Positions 50,274 to 59,730 of a DNA stretch of 59,730 nt are shown here, piece by piece. Both the position numbers and the translations under genes were made by a program. The stretch spans positions 1-59,730 of the forward strand of contig JACIZI010000025.1 in NCBI GenBank assembly GCA_014359475.1, read 5' to 3'. Positions within the stretch are counted from its first letter, which is position 1, and each line of letters opens with the position of its first letter. The notes beneath the pieces were generated by a model. That model was not told the DNA's origin, did no database searches, and worked only from the letters and a program-made list of their open reading frames with translations. The stretch comes from Marinobacter sp. (GTDB taxonomy: Bacteria; Pseudomonadota; Gammaproteobacteria; Pseudomonadales; Oleiphilaceae).

Positions 50274-51137
50274 ATGACAGATTCCCCCTTCGTATTTGAT
50301 GCCACCATGGACAACTTCCAGGAAAAGGTCATGGACGCCTCTTCACAGGTGCCCGTGCTGGTGGATGTCTGGGCCGACTGGTGCGCACCGTGCAAACAGA
50401 TCATGCCTGTGTTACAGAAACTGGCGGACGAATACCAGGGAGGCTTTCATCTGGCCAAGGTGAATGCTGACCAGCAGCAGGAACTGACCGCATCCCTTGG
50501 TGTGCGCAGCCTGCCAACGGTGATTCTGGTGAAGAATGGCCAGGCGGTAGACGGCTTCAACAGCGCCCTGCCGGAAGGGGAAGTGCGCAAGATGCTGGAA
50601 AAGCATGTGGAAGCGCCGAAGGAAGATCCCTACGATAAGGCCCACCGGATCTGGGAAGAGGGCGATGTGGAAGGTGCCCTGGCGATCCTCTCTGAAATGA
50701 ACCAGCAGGACCCCGAAAATCTGAAGGTGCTGATCGATCTCGCTCAGCTGAAGGCGGAAATGGGCGATCTCGAAACCGCCGAGCAAGTGCTTGAGAGCCT
50801 GCCCCCGGAAGAGAAAATGCAGCACCAGGCCAAACAGCTGGCGGCCCGGGTGAAGTTCCTGAAGCAGTCGGCCGAGTTGCCCCCGGTCAAGGACCTGGAA
50901 ATGGCCCTGAAGCAGGACCCGAAAGACCCGAACGCATTGCACCAGCTGGCGCTTCACCACGTATTACAGGAAAATAACGCCGCAGCCATGGACCTGCTGA
51001 TTCGCCTGATGCAGGTGGACAGCAAGTATAAAGACGAGGTTGCCAAGACAACGCTCATCGAGCTGTTCGACAAGCTGGGTAACAACAACCCGGATGTGCG
51101 GACTTATCGGCGCAAGCTGTATACTCTGATGCACTGA
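50274..51137 (+). CDS. cnoX: CnoX/YbbN-type thioredoxin with TPR domain
   Basis: The 287-residue protein has an N-terminal thioredoxin domain with an intact CAPC active site (Cys37 and Cys40), followed by TPR-like helical repeats (YDKAHRIWEEGDVEGALAILSEM and so on to the end). E. coli CnoX (YbbN) is a chaperedoxin that holds unfolding proteins during oxidative stress and passes them to GroEL or DnaK, but its own site is SxxC; the CxxC here predicts real redox activity. The start at 50274 matches the family; the frame continues upstream without protein-like sequence. It is divergent from lon, also a quality-control gene. Confidence 0.92.
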   Translation: MTDSPFVFDATMDNFQEKVMDASSQVPVLVDVWADWCAPCKQIMPVLQKLADEYQGGFHLAKVNADQQQELTASLGVRSLPTVILVKNGQAVDGFNSALPEGEVRKMLEKHVEAPKEDPYDKAHRIWEEGDVEGALAILSEMNQQDPENLKVLIDLAQLKAEMGDLETAEQVLESLPPEEKMQHQAKQLAARVKFLKQSAELPPVKDLEMALKQDPKDPNALHQLALHHVLQENNAAAMDLLIRLMQVDSKYKDEVAKTTLIELFDKLGNNNPDVRTYRRKLYTLMH

Positions 51138-51146
51138 GTTCGAATA

Positions 51147-51177
51147 TGGGGTCAGAAGAACTTTTCTTCTGACCCCA
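51147..51177. repeat. GGGGTCAGA palindromic repeat, copy 1
   Basis: TGGGGTCAGAAGAA and its exact complement form a 14-bp stem with a CTT loop. It begins 9 bp after the cnoX stop and can act as a terminator in the convergent gap. The outer GGGGTCAGA is shared with the palindrome at 53316; the inner stem differs. Confidence 0.8.
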
Positions 51178-51200
51178 ATTTCAAGTGCCGATTACGATAA

Positions 51201-53012
51201 TCAGTCGCGAGTCATCAGGCCCGGCTCGATGTCATCTGCGTTATCGGTATGCGTCATGACGAAGGCAAACGTGCTTGAGCTGCCAGCCAGCTGCCAGACG
51301 TTACCAATAGCGGTGCTGTCAGCATCGAACGTGATCTCAGCTTTGCCGGAGTCAGTGATCGTCCATTTACAAGCGGTGCCTTCATAACTGCAATCGCCAT
51401 TCCCACTGATAACGAGGTTGTTGTAACGGGTGTTTTCGGTGGGAATGTCGATGGTGTAGGAACCGATAAACGCCGTATCTGTGATTGCCTGCGTTTTCCT
51501 CAGTTTGAGCAGGCTTTCCCCTTCAACGCCCGTTTCTGCGAAAAAAATCTCGGCGCCGCTCTGTGCGACTTTAAAGTCAGCTGTATCGGTTGCGCCATAC
51601 GTTTCTGTCAGAGTTTCGGATGTGGCCTCCCAGCTCCACGTAGCGGTGGCGTAAGAGGCATTTTGTTCACCGTCAACATACCAGTCATTGTTGAAATCCT
51701 CGAAGGTGCCGTCCGAGTTGTAGGCAAGGACGACAATCTCGTTAGCTTCCTTGTTGCGATAAACAAACGCCTGGTCGTTGAATGTTTCTACAGATACCAC
51801 CTTGGAATCCGCGATTTCGGTTACAACACCGATCCGTGCCAGCACGTTGGATTCGTTGTAATCCAGGTAGATGCCGGTGCTCTTGCCTTGGCCGGCCAGG
51901 AAATAGACGCTGTCGATCACTCCGTTTTCGACAAAGTCGAGATCAAGAGCGCCAGTGGTGCTGTTTGCCGTGCCAATGGAAGACGTGCTGATTGGAGTTT
52001 CTGTCGGGAAGTAGTCCAGGCTGCCATCACTTTCCACCGTCAGCACCGCCTGATCCACTCCGTTGTAGGCGATCAGCAGGTTCTGCGCTGTGCTGGGCAG
52101 GTTGTACGGTTTTACGTCATACAGCGTTGCTACTTCCTCGCCCATTTCCAGGATCACCGATGTCTCTGTCGCGCAGGCTGTGAAAGACTCACTGCCATCG
52201 AAAGTCAGGGTATTTCCGGAAAGCTTCCAGGTGCCTTCCGCTCCATCAGTGATTTCGCCGTTGTTTACCTTGTCGTAGTGGAACTCGGTAAAAGTTCCGT
52301 CAGCAGCGAACTGGAAAACGGAGATCTCATCGCTCTCGATAAACCCGAAAGCTTTGCCCGCTAGTCGCGAGGCTGTCAGGGTCTCGCCGCCATCAGCACA
52401 GCTTCCAACTGGATCAAGGGTAGCCAGCGTGCCGTTAAGATGCTCAAGTGCATCTTTTGTACTGACAATTGCGGTCTGTCGTACAGAGTTTTTCTTAGTA
52501 AGGTCAGTAACAACGGTCGCTAAAGTGTCATCGTCCAGATTCGCGCTAGCAACGTCTGTAGGGTTCTGATTCGCCGCCATGACACGAGTGCTGTCAGTGA
52601 TGGTGATGCCATTACCCGGAACGCCATCATCATCGAGTGTCTGAAGGAAACGCGCGATGTTCGCTGCTTTAGCCTCATCATCTGCTGTCAGGCTATATGG
52701 GGAAACGACGTCAGCACCGGCAGAGCTTCCGATATTGAAAGAGCCAATTTTGAAGGATACGCTCTCGCCTTCTTTGTAAGAGAACTTGCCTTCGTCAGTG
52801 GTAATTCCGCTCAGACCTGAGGCCGTCTCGTACTCAAGCCCACCGACCGGGCTATCCACGAAAGTGCCAGTAACAACTTTTGTTTCTGGGTCATTGTTCG
52901 TTTGGTCTTGGGTGTTGGTGGTTCCTGAGGAGCTTCCACCCCCACAAGCAACCAGCCCAGAAGTCAAACCCGCAGCAATCAGCGCGCGCAGCAAAGCATT
53001 TTTTTTGAACAT
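51201..53012 (-). CDS. Large secreted lipoprotein of unknown function
   Basis: The 603-residue protein has a signal (MFKKNALLRALIAAGLTSGL) with lipobox LVAC, followed by GGGSSSG. The mature N-terminus has the module VTGTFVDSPVGGLEYETASG, GITTDEGKFSYKEGESVSF, seen in many marine gammaproteobacterial surface proteins. The remainder is beta-rich, acidic, with repeats of the kind SDEISVFQFAADGTF and SDGTFEDFNNDWYVDG, each near a short WSWEA/TWKLSG stretch, which resembles lipocalin-like or META-type copies. I recognise no enzyme motif. A start at ATG 53030 would add six residues. It is flanked on both sides by GGGGTCAGA palindromes. The 300-bp region upstream is AT-rich (53150-53260) with no other gene. 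Confidence 0.72.
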   Translation of the reverse strand: MFKKNALLRALIAAGLTSGLVACGGGSSSGTTNTQDQTNNDPETKVVTGTFVDSPVGGLEYETASGLSGITTDEGKFSYKEGESVSFKIGSFNIGSSAGADVVSPYSLTADDEAKAANIARFLQTLDDDGVPGNGITITDSTRVMAANQNPTDVASANLDDDTLATVVTDLTKKNSVRQTAIVSTKDALEHLNGTLATLDPVGSCADGGETLTASRLAGKAFGFIESDEISVFQFAADGTFTEFHYDKVNNGEITDGAEGTWKLSGNTLTFDGSESFTACATETSVILEMGEEVATLYDVKPYNLPSTAQNLLIAYNGVDQAVLTVESDGSLDYFPTETPISTSSIGTANSTTGALDLDFVENGVIDSVYFLAGQGKSTGIYLDYNESNVLARIGVVTEIADSKVVSVETFNDQAFVYRNKEANEIVVLAYNSDGTFEDFNNDWYVDGEQNASYATATWSWEATSETLTETYGATDTADFKVAQSGAEIFFAETGVEGESLLKLRKTQAITDTAFIGSYTIDIPTENTRYNNLVISGNGDCSYEGTACKWTITDSGKAEITFDADSTAIGNVWQLAGSSSTFAFVMTHTDNADDIEPGLMTRD

Positions 53013-53315
53013 CACTGTTTCCGTTTTCATTAGTAAGAGAATGGCAGCATTGCCTGGAATGCTGCCCACTGCAGTGGGGGTATCAGGCAAGGAGGATTCC
53101 GCTAATTGGTGAGTCTTCCCTGATCAATACTCCCGAAGCCCATGCGTTTTATTAAGGGCTATAAGAAAGTAGGGTTTTCTTGTTACAGGGGCAATTTCAG
53201 GCTTGCAAATTATTGTTAAATATAAATTTTAAACCTGGCTGATGTTTAACATGTCAATAACCAAAAGAGGTATTTGGCTGCTCTGGGGAAGGGTTTTTGG
53301 GGCTGGAATGAAAAA

Positions 53316-53345
53316 GGGGTCAGATGAAAGCTTTCATCTGACCCC
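53316..53345. repeat. GGGGTCAGA palindromic repeat, copy 2
   Basis: GGGGTCAGATGAAAG is followed directly by its exact complement, a 15+15 bp perfect palindrome. Together with 51147-51177 it brackets the lipoprotein gene. Confidence 0.8.
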
Positions 53346-53402
53346 GTCTTTGGCCCCGATATCGAGTGGGGCTACCCCCATCCCGGGGGCGGCAGCGAGC
53401 TC

Positions 53403-54767
53403 TTAGCCTTTGCCTCTCTTCATCGCCTCATACTCGTCCTCAAAGAAGAACTTCTCCTCTCCAAAAGCCGGCTCCAGCTCATGCAGCCAGGTGGCTGTGT
53501 CGCTGTACCTGGCAAAGAACGGGCGCTGTACCCAGTCCGGATTGCGGCCCTGCAGGAAGCGCAGGACGAAGACTTTCTCCCCTTTGATTTCGGTGATGCC
53601 CTGGATTTCCACCTTGCCGGGGCCGGCGCTCATGGAGGGGCCTCGGGCGGTGCGGGCCAGGCCGGAAACCTTCTTTATGGCCTCGCGATAGATCTGAAAG
53701 GCTTCGGCGAGGGGTACTTCGAAGTAGTTCTTGGCGCCTGTGTCCCGCTCCACAAACATGTAGTAGGGGATAATGCCCAGCTGTACTTCTTTCTTCCACA
53801 GTCTGGCCCAGTCGTCGGCGTTGTCGTTCACGTGCTTGATCAGCGGGCCCTGGGCACGGATTTCGGCACCGGTGGCGCGGATGCGGCGGATGGCTTCTTC
53901 GGCAATCTCGGTGGTGATTTCCTGCCAGTGGTTGTAGTGCGCCATGATAGCCACGTGCTTGCCGGCGTCCACGAGACGGGCGAACAGGTCCATCAGTTCG
54001 TCAGCATCCTTGTCGGTCACAAAGCGGTAGGGCCAGAAGGTGAGGGCCTTGGTGCCGATACGGATGGTCTGGATGTGATCGAACTCTGGCTGAAGCAGCG
54101 GTTCCAGGTATTGAACCAGGTTCCTGGTCTTCATTACCATGGGGTCGCCACCGGTGACCAGCAGGTCGGTTACTTCGGTGTGTTCTTTCAGATAGCCATG
54201 AAGTTTCTCGGCCCCGGTGCTGGCCATCTTCAGGTCTTTGTCACCGACAAACTGCGCCCAGCGGAAGCAGAAGGTGCAGTAGGAGTGGCAAGTCTGACCC
54301 TGGGCCGGGAAGAACAGCACGGTCTCGCGGTATTTGTGCTGCACACCGTCCAGTACTTCACCGTCCAGCTGCGGCATGTTCATTTCCATCTGGCCGGCCG
54401 GGTGCGGGTTCAGCTCATCCCGGATGTCCTTGGCAACGGCCTGGATCTCTTTCTTATCGGCACCTTCCCGGTGCATTCTTGCCATGCGCTCGTAATGCTC
54501 GTGCTTCAACATGCCTTTTTGCGGGAAGACAAGCTGATAGATCGGGTCATTGGGCACTTTGTCCCAGTTAATCAGCTCGTTGATTACGTATTCGTTGACC
54601 CGGAACGGCAGCACGCTGGCGACGACTTTCATCTCGAACAGCGTCTCCTCCGGGAGATTCTGGATCACCTCGATCTTGTCGAGCTGTTTGTCGGTGTACA
54701 CCTTGAAGCGGCGCTCTGCGAACTCGGCAGTCGGTATCCGGTTCGGGAAGGTGACGATGGAATTCAT
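53403..54767 (-). CDS. Lysine 2,3-aminomutase-like radical SAM enzyme (KamA family)
   Basis: The 454-residue radical SAM protein has the 4Fe-4S motif CxxxCxxC in CHSYCTFCFRW (about residues 160-167), LLVTGGDPMVMKT, AIMAHYNHWQEIT and a late SMSAGPGKVEI whose Lys could hold pyridoxal phosphate. Lysine 2,3-aminomutases convert L-lysine to beta-lysine, used in lysine degradation or in the osmolyte N-epsilon-acetyl-beta-lysine. The acetyltransferase partner AblB is not nearby, so the pathway is open. The protein is unlike the shorter EpmB group that acts on elongation factor P. It stands alone between the lipoprotein and aceE. Confidence 0.85.
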   Translation of the reverse strand: MNSIVTFPNRIPTAEFAERRFKVYTDKQLDKIEVIQNLPEETLFEMKVVASVLPFRVNEYVINELINWDKVPNDPIYQLVFPQKGMLKHEHYERMARMHREGADKKEIQAVAKDIRDELNPHPAGQMEMNMPQLDGEVLDGVQHKYRETVLFFPAQGQTCHSYCTFCFRWAQFVGDKDLKMASTGAEKLHGYLKEHTEVTDLLVTGGDPMVMKTRNLVQYLEPLLQPEFDHIQTIRIGTKALTFWPYRFVTDKDADELMDLFARLVDAGKHVAIMAHYNHWQEITTEIAEEAIRRIRATGAEIRAQGPLIKHVNDNADDWARLWKKEVQLGIIPYYMFVERDTGAKNYFEVPLAEAFQIYREAIKKVSGLARTARGPSMSAGPGKVEIQGITEIKGEKVFVLRFLQGRNPDWVQRPFFARYSDTATWLHELEPAFGEEKFFFEDEYEAMKRGKG

Positions 54768-55155
54768 AAATCGCCCTCAGTTGGTGGTGGCCAAATTCGG
54801 GAGCGGAGGTGTTTCCCATCGCTCCCTGGTCAAAAAACGGGCAGGAGAGTATACATAAATCCGAAACTGTTTTCAGGTCTAATTAAAATTTCCGTAAGGC
54901 GATGAGTCGTAAGCGGCCAAATCCATGAATGTTGCGGGGAATGTGAGGCAAAAATAGCAAATATCGTTAACGTTTATCCGGTAAGTGTGTTTAGTGCGAC
55001 AAGCTTTTGGAGCGGTCAGGCCTTGTTGGGGCAGTCAAAACGCCTATCCTGGTCTATGCTTACGGGACACCATGCACAGCTTATCCGCACACTTCCAAAC
55101 CTTATTCCGGTGCCGCCCCGTGTGCGGTGAACCGGTCATGCCAGGGGGAGAATAG
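54768..55155. other. Divergent intergenic region upstream of aceE
   Basis: This gap lies between kamA-like (minus) and aceE (plus). A weak plus-strand promoter is TTGTTG (55023-55028) with TATCCT (55045-55050), 16 bp apart. A strong ribosome site GGGGGAGA lies 4 bp before aceE. I found no PdhR-like operator (AATTGGTnnnACCAATT) and no small gene. Confidence 0.35.
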
Positions 55156-57819
<2,664 letters not shown>

Positions 57820-57829
57820 GGAGTCCGCC

Positions 57830-59542
57830 ATGAGTGAACAGGACATCAAGATTCCCGATCTCGGCGGTGCTGAGGAAGTCGAGGTTATTGAAGTCATCGT
57901 CAGTGAGGGGGATGCCGTTGAAGAAGAGGATCCCATTCTCACTATAGAGTCTGACAAGGCATCCGTAGAACTGCCCTCACCGGGTGCTGGCAAGATCACC
58001 TCTATCACTGTGAAAGTCGGTGACAAGGTGAAAGAAGGGGATGTGGTCGGCAAATACGAGACCTCTGACGGCAGTGATGACTCCGCAGAGCAAGAAGAGT
58101 CTGCCCAGGCAGAAGAGGCGTCAGAAGGCAAAAAAGACGAGTCCGAAGAGCAGAGTGCCAGGGACGCCGAGGGCGAGCCTGCGGACAGCAAACCGGCTGA
58201 GAAGAAAAGAACTGGCGGCACCCGCAAGGAAGTGGTGAAAGTCCCGAGCCTGGACGGCTTCGAAGATGTGCCGGTAATCGAAATCAACGTCTCGGCAGGG
58301 GATGAGGTTGGCGAGGAAGACCCGCTGGTAACCGTGGAATCTGACAAAGCCAGCATGGAAATCCCCTCACCCTATGCGGGCAAGGTGGAAAAAGTACTGG
58401 TCAAGGAAGGCGACAAACTTTCCGAAGGGGATGACCTGCTGGAAATGACCATCGTGGAAGATGACGGTGGCGACGAAGAGGCCGGTGAGTCGGAGGATAG
58501 CCGGCAGCCGGAAGGTGAAAAGGGCAGCAAAGAAAAGCAACCGACCACCCGGGAGGACGACGGTAAAGACTCCGCTGAATCAAGCGGCCGGGCCCAGGGT
58601 TCCACCTACGAACCCCCGTCCCCCGGCACCAAAGTGCACGCCGGTCCCGCAGTGCGAAAACTGGCCCGGGAACTGGGTGCCGATCTGACCCGCATCAAGG
58701 GCTCCGGGCCCAAGAACCGCATCCTCAAGGACGACGTACAGGATTACGTGAAGGGCCAGCTACAGCAAACCCAGCAGGGCAGTGGCGCAGCCGCCGGCGG
58801 CGCTGCGGGCATCCCCGGCGTGAAATTGCCTGACTTCAGCCAGTTCGGCGAAGTGGAGCGCAGCAGCATGTCCCGCATGATGTACGCCACCGCCAACAAC
58901 ATGCAGCGCAGCTGGCTGAACGTGCCCCACGTCACCCAGTTTGAAGATGCGGACATCACAGACATGGAAGAGTTCCGCAAGTCCCGCAAACAGGAAGGCG
59001 AGAAGAAGGGCATCAAAATGACCCCGCTGCCGTTCCTCCTCAAGGCCTGTGCCAGAGCCCTGGAAGAGCTGCCGCAGTTCAACGTGTCGCTGGACATGGA
59101 GCGACGGGAGGTGGTTCACAAGAAATTCATCCACATCGGCATTGCGGTGGATACGCCCTACGGCCTGATGGTTCCGGTGATCCGGGACGTGGACCAGAAG
59201 GGCCTGTGGGAACTGGCGGCCGAAAGTGCCGAACTGGCCCGGAAAGCCCGGGACAAGCAGCTCAAGCCGGCGGAAATGCAGGGTGCCTGTTTTACCATCA
59301 CCAGTCTGGGTGGTATCGGCGGCACGGCGTTTACGCCGATTGTGAATACGCCGGAGGTGGCGATCCTGGGTGTCTCCAAAGCAGCCATGAAACCAGTCTG
59401 GGACGGCTCCGAGTTCCAGCCTCGGCTGATGCTGCCGCTGTCGTTGTCCTACGACCACCGTGCTGTTAACGGTGCCGACGCGGCCCGGTTTACTACCTTG
59501 CTGGCCTCGTTGCTTGGGGATATTCGGGGGTTGCTGCTTTAG
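57830..59542 (+). CDS. aceF: Dihydrolipoyllysine acetyltransferase (pyruvate dehydrogenase E2)
   Basis: The 570-residue core protein of the pyruvate dehydrogenase complex has two lipoyl domains (lipoylated Lys43 in ESDKASVEL and a second in ESDKASMEI), each followed by a charged, flexible linker. A peripheral-subunit-binding domain (VRKLARELGADLTRIKGSG, about residues 267-300) and the catalytic acetyltransferase domain follow, ending with SLSYDHRAVNGADAARF, which holds the active-site His and Asp. E. coli has three lipoyl domains; two are usual in pseudomonads. A hairpin element of the 35671 type lies just downstream. Confidence 0.98.
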   Translation: MSEQDIKIPDLGGAEEVEVIEVIVSEGDAVEEEDPILTIESDKASVELPSPGAGKITSITVKVGDKVKEGDVVGKYETSDGSDDSAEQEESAQAEEASEGKKDESEEQSARDAEGEPADSKPAEKKRTGGTRKEVVKVPSLDGFEDVPVIEINVSAGDEVGEEDPLVTVESDKASMEIPSPYAGKVEKVLVKEGDKLSEGDDLLEMTIVEDDGGDEEAGESEDSRQPEGEKGSKEKQPTTREDDGKDSAESSGRAQGSTYEPPSPGTKVHAGPAVRKLARELGADLTRIKGSGPKNRILKDDVQDYVKGQLQQTQQGSGAAAGGAAGIPGVKLPDFSQFGEVERSSMSRMMYATANNMQRSWLNVPHVTQFEDADITDMEEFRKSRKQEGEKKGIKMTPLPFLLKACARALEELPQFNVSLDMERREVVHKKFIHIGIAVDTPYGLMVPVIRDVDQKGLWELAAESAELARKARDKQLKPAEMQGACFTITSLGGIGGTAFTPIVNTPEVAILGVSKAAMKPVWDGSEFQPRLMLPLSLSYDHRAVNGADAARFTTLLASLLGDIRGLLL

Positions 59543-59593
59543 CCTTGGTGGGGTTTTAGGCTCCGTTGCCTAGCCTTCGGGTTGTGGGGGCGG

Positions 59594-59705
59594 GAGCCGG
59601 GCCGGGATCTCTTTTCAGGACACGCCCGTGAATACGTCCCTGTAGGGCTCGGCTCCAGCCATCCATGGCTGGAGACGGTCCTGAAAAGAGATCCCGGCCC
59701 GGCTC
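59594..59705. repeat. Structured hairpin element, copy 2
   Basis: Arms of 28 bp (59594-59621 and 59678-59705) are perfectly complementary, starting GAGCCGGGCCGGGATC. The 56-nt loop (59622-59677) matches that of copy 1 except where its inner stem differs, and there the change again keeps pairing (CTCCAGCCAT with ATGGCTGGAG). It begins 51 bp after the aceF stop. Confidence 0.9.
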
Positions 59706-59730
59706 TATGGACTCCACGGATATCTCGACA

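Overview
The window looks like chromosomal DNA from a marine gammaproteobacterium close to Marinobacter. Three things point there: a wax ester synthase/DGAT-type acyltransferase gene, a gene order from smpB to pnp that matches the Pseudomonas-type housekeeping supercluster almost gene for gene, and protein sequences closest to Pseudomonas/Marinobacter versions. The identification rests on recognition of families and gene order, not on a database search.

Layout. Positions 1-1900 are a decayed integration zone at the 3' end of the tmRNA gene. It holds a probable insertion-sequence end, a phased GTCA repeat, a broken LOG-family gene fused to foreign sequence, a small glycine-zipper protein and the N-terminal stump of a tyrosine integrase. 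ssrA (1902-2268, minus), a WS/DGAT gene and smpB follow. From 4.5 to 35.6 kb comes the housekeeping cluster: NSS transporter, ratA-ratB, bamE/fur, recN (two LexA boxes), grpE (sigma-32 promoter)-dnaK-dnaJ-dapB, carA-carB-greA, yhbY/rlmE-ftsH-folP-glmM-tpiA-secG-tRNA-Leu, then rimP-nusA-infB-rbfA-truB-rpsO-pnp. These genes cover trans-translation, protein folding and quality control, envelope assembly, pyrimidine/arginine and folate precursors, and the transcription/translation machinery.

From 35.6 to 47.6 kb the content is accessory: an envelope operon (DUF3015, DUF4105, lipoprotein hydrolase), a TraT-like lipoprotein, a TRL-like lipoprotein, a complete branched-chain amino-acid ABC transporter (livKHMGF) preceded by a membrane TPR gene, and a CosR/EctR-like MarR regulator. 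From 47.6 kb to the end are a stand-alone Lon protease, a CnoX-type thioredoxin, a large secreted lipoprotein of unknown function, a lysine-2,3-aminomutase-like radical SAM enzyme, and aceE-aceF.

The most unusual signal is a family of hairpin DNA elements. Two copies (35671-35784 and 59594-59705) have perfect 28-29 bp inverted arms around an almost identical 56-nt loop that contains its own hairpin. The arms differ between copies in a base-pair-preserving way, so structure and not arm sequence seems to be conserved. Two further palindromic repeat families (GGGGTCAGA hairpins and CCGCGG-rich inverted repeats) also sit between genes. No CRISPR array, rRNA, prophage or complete mobile element was seen.
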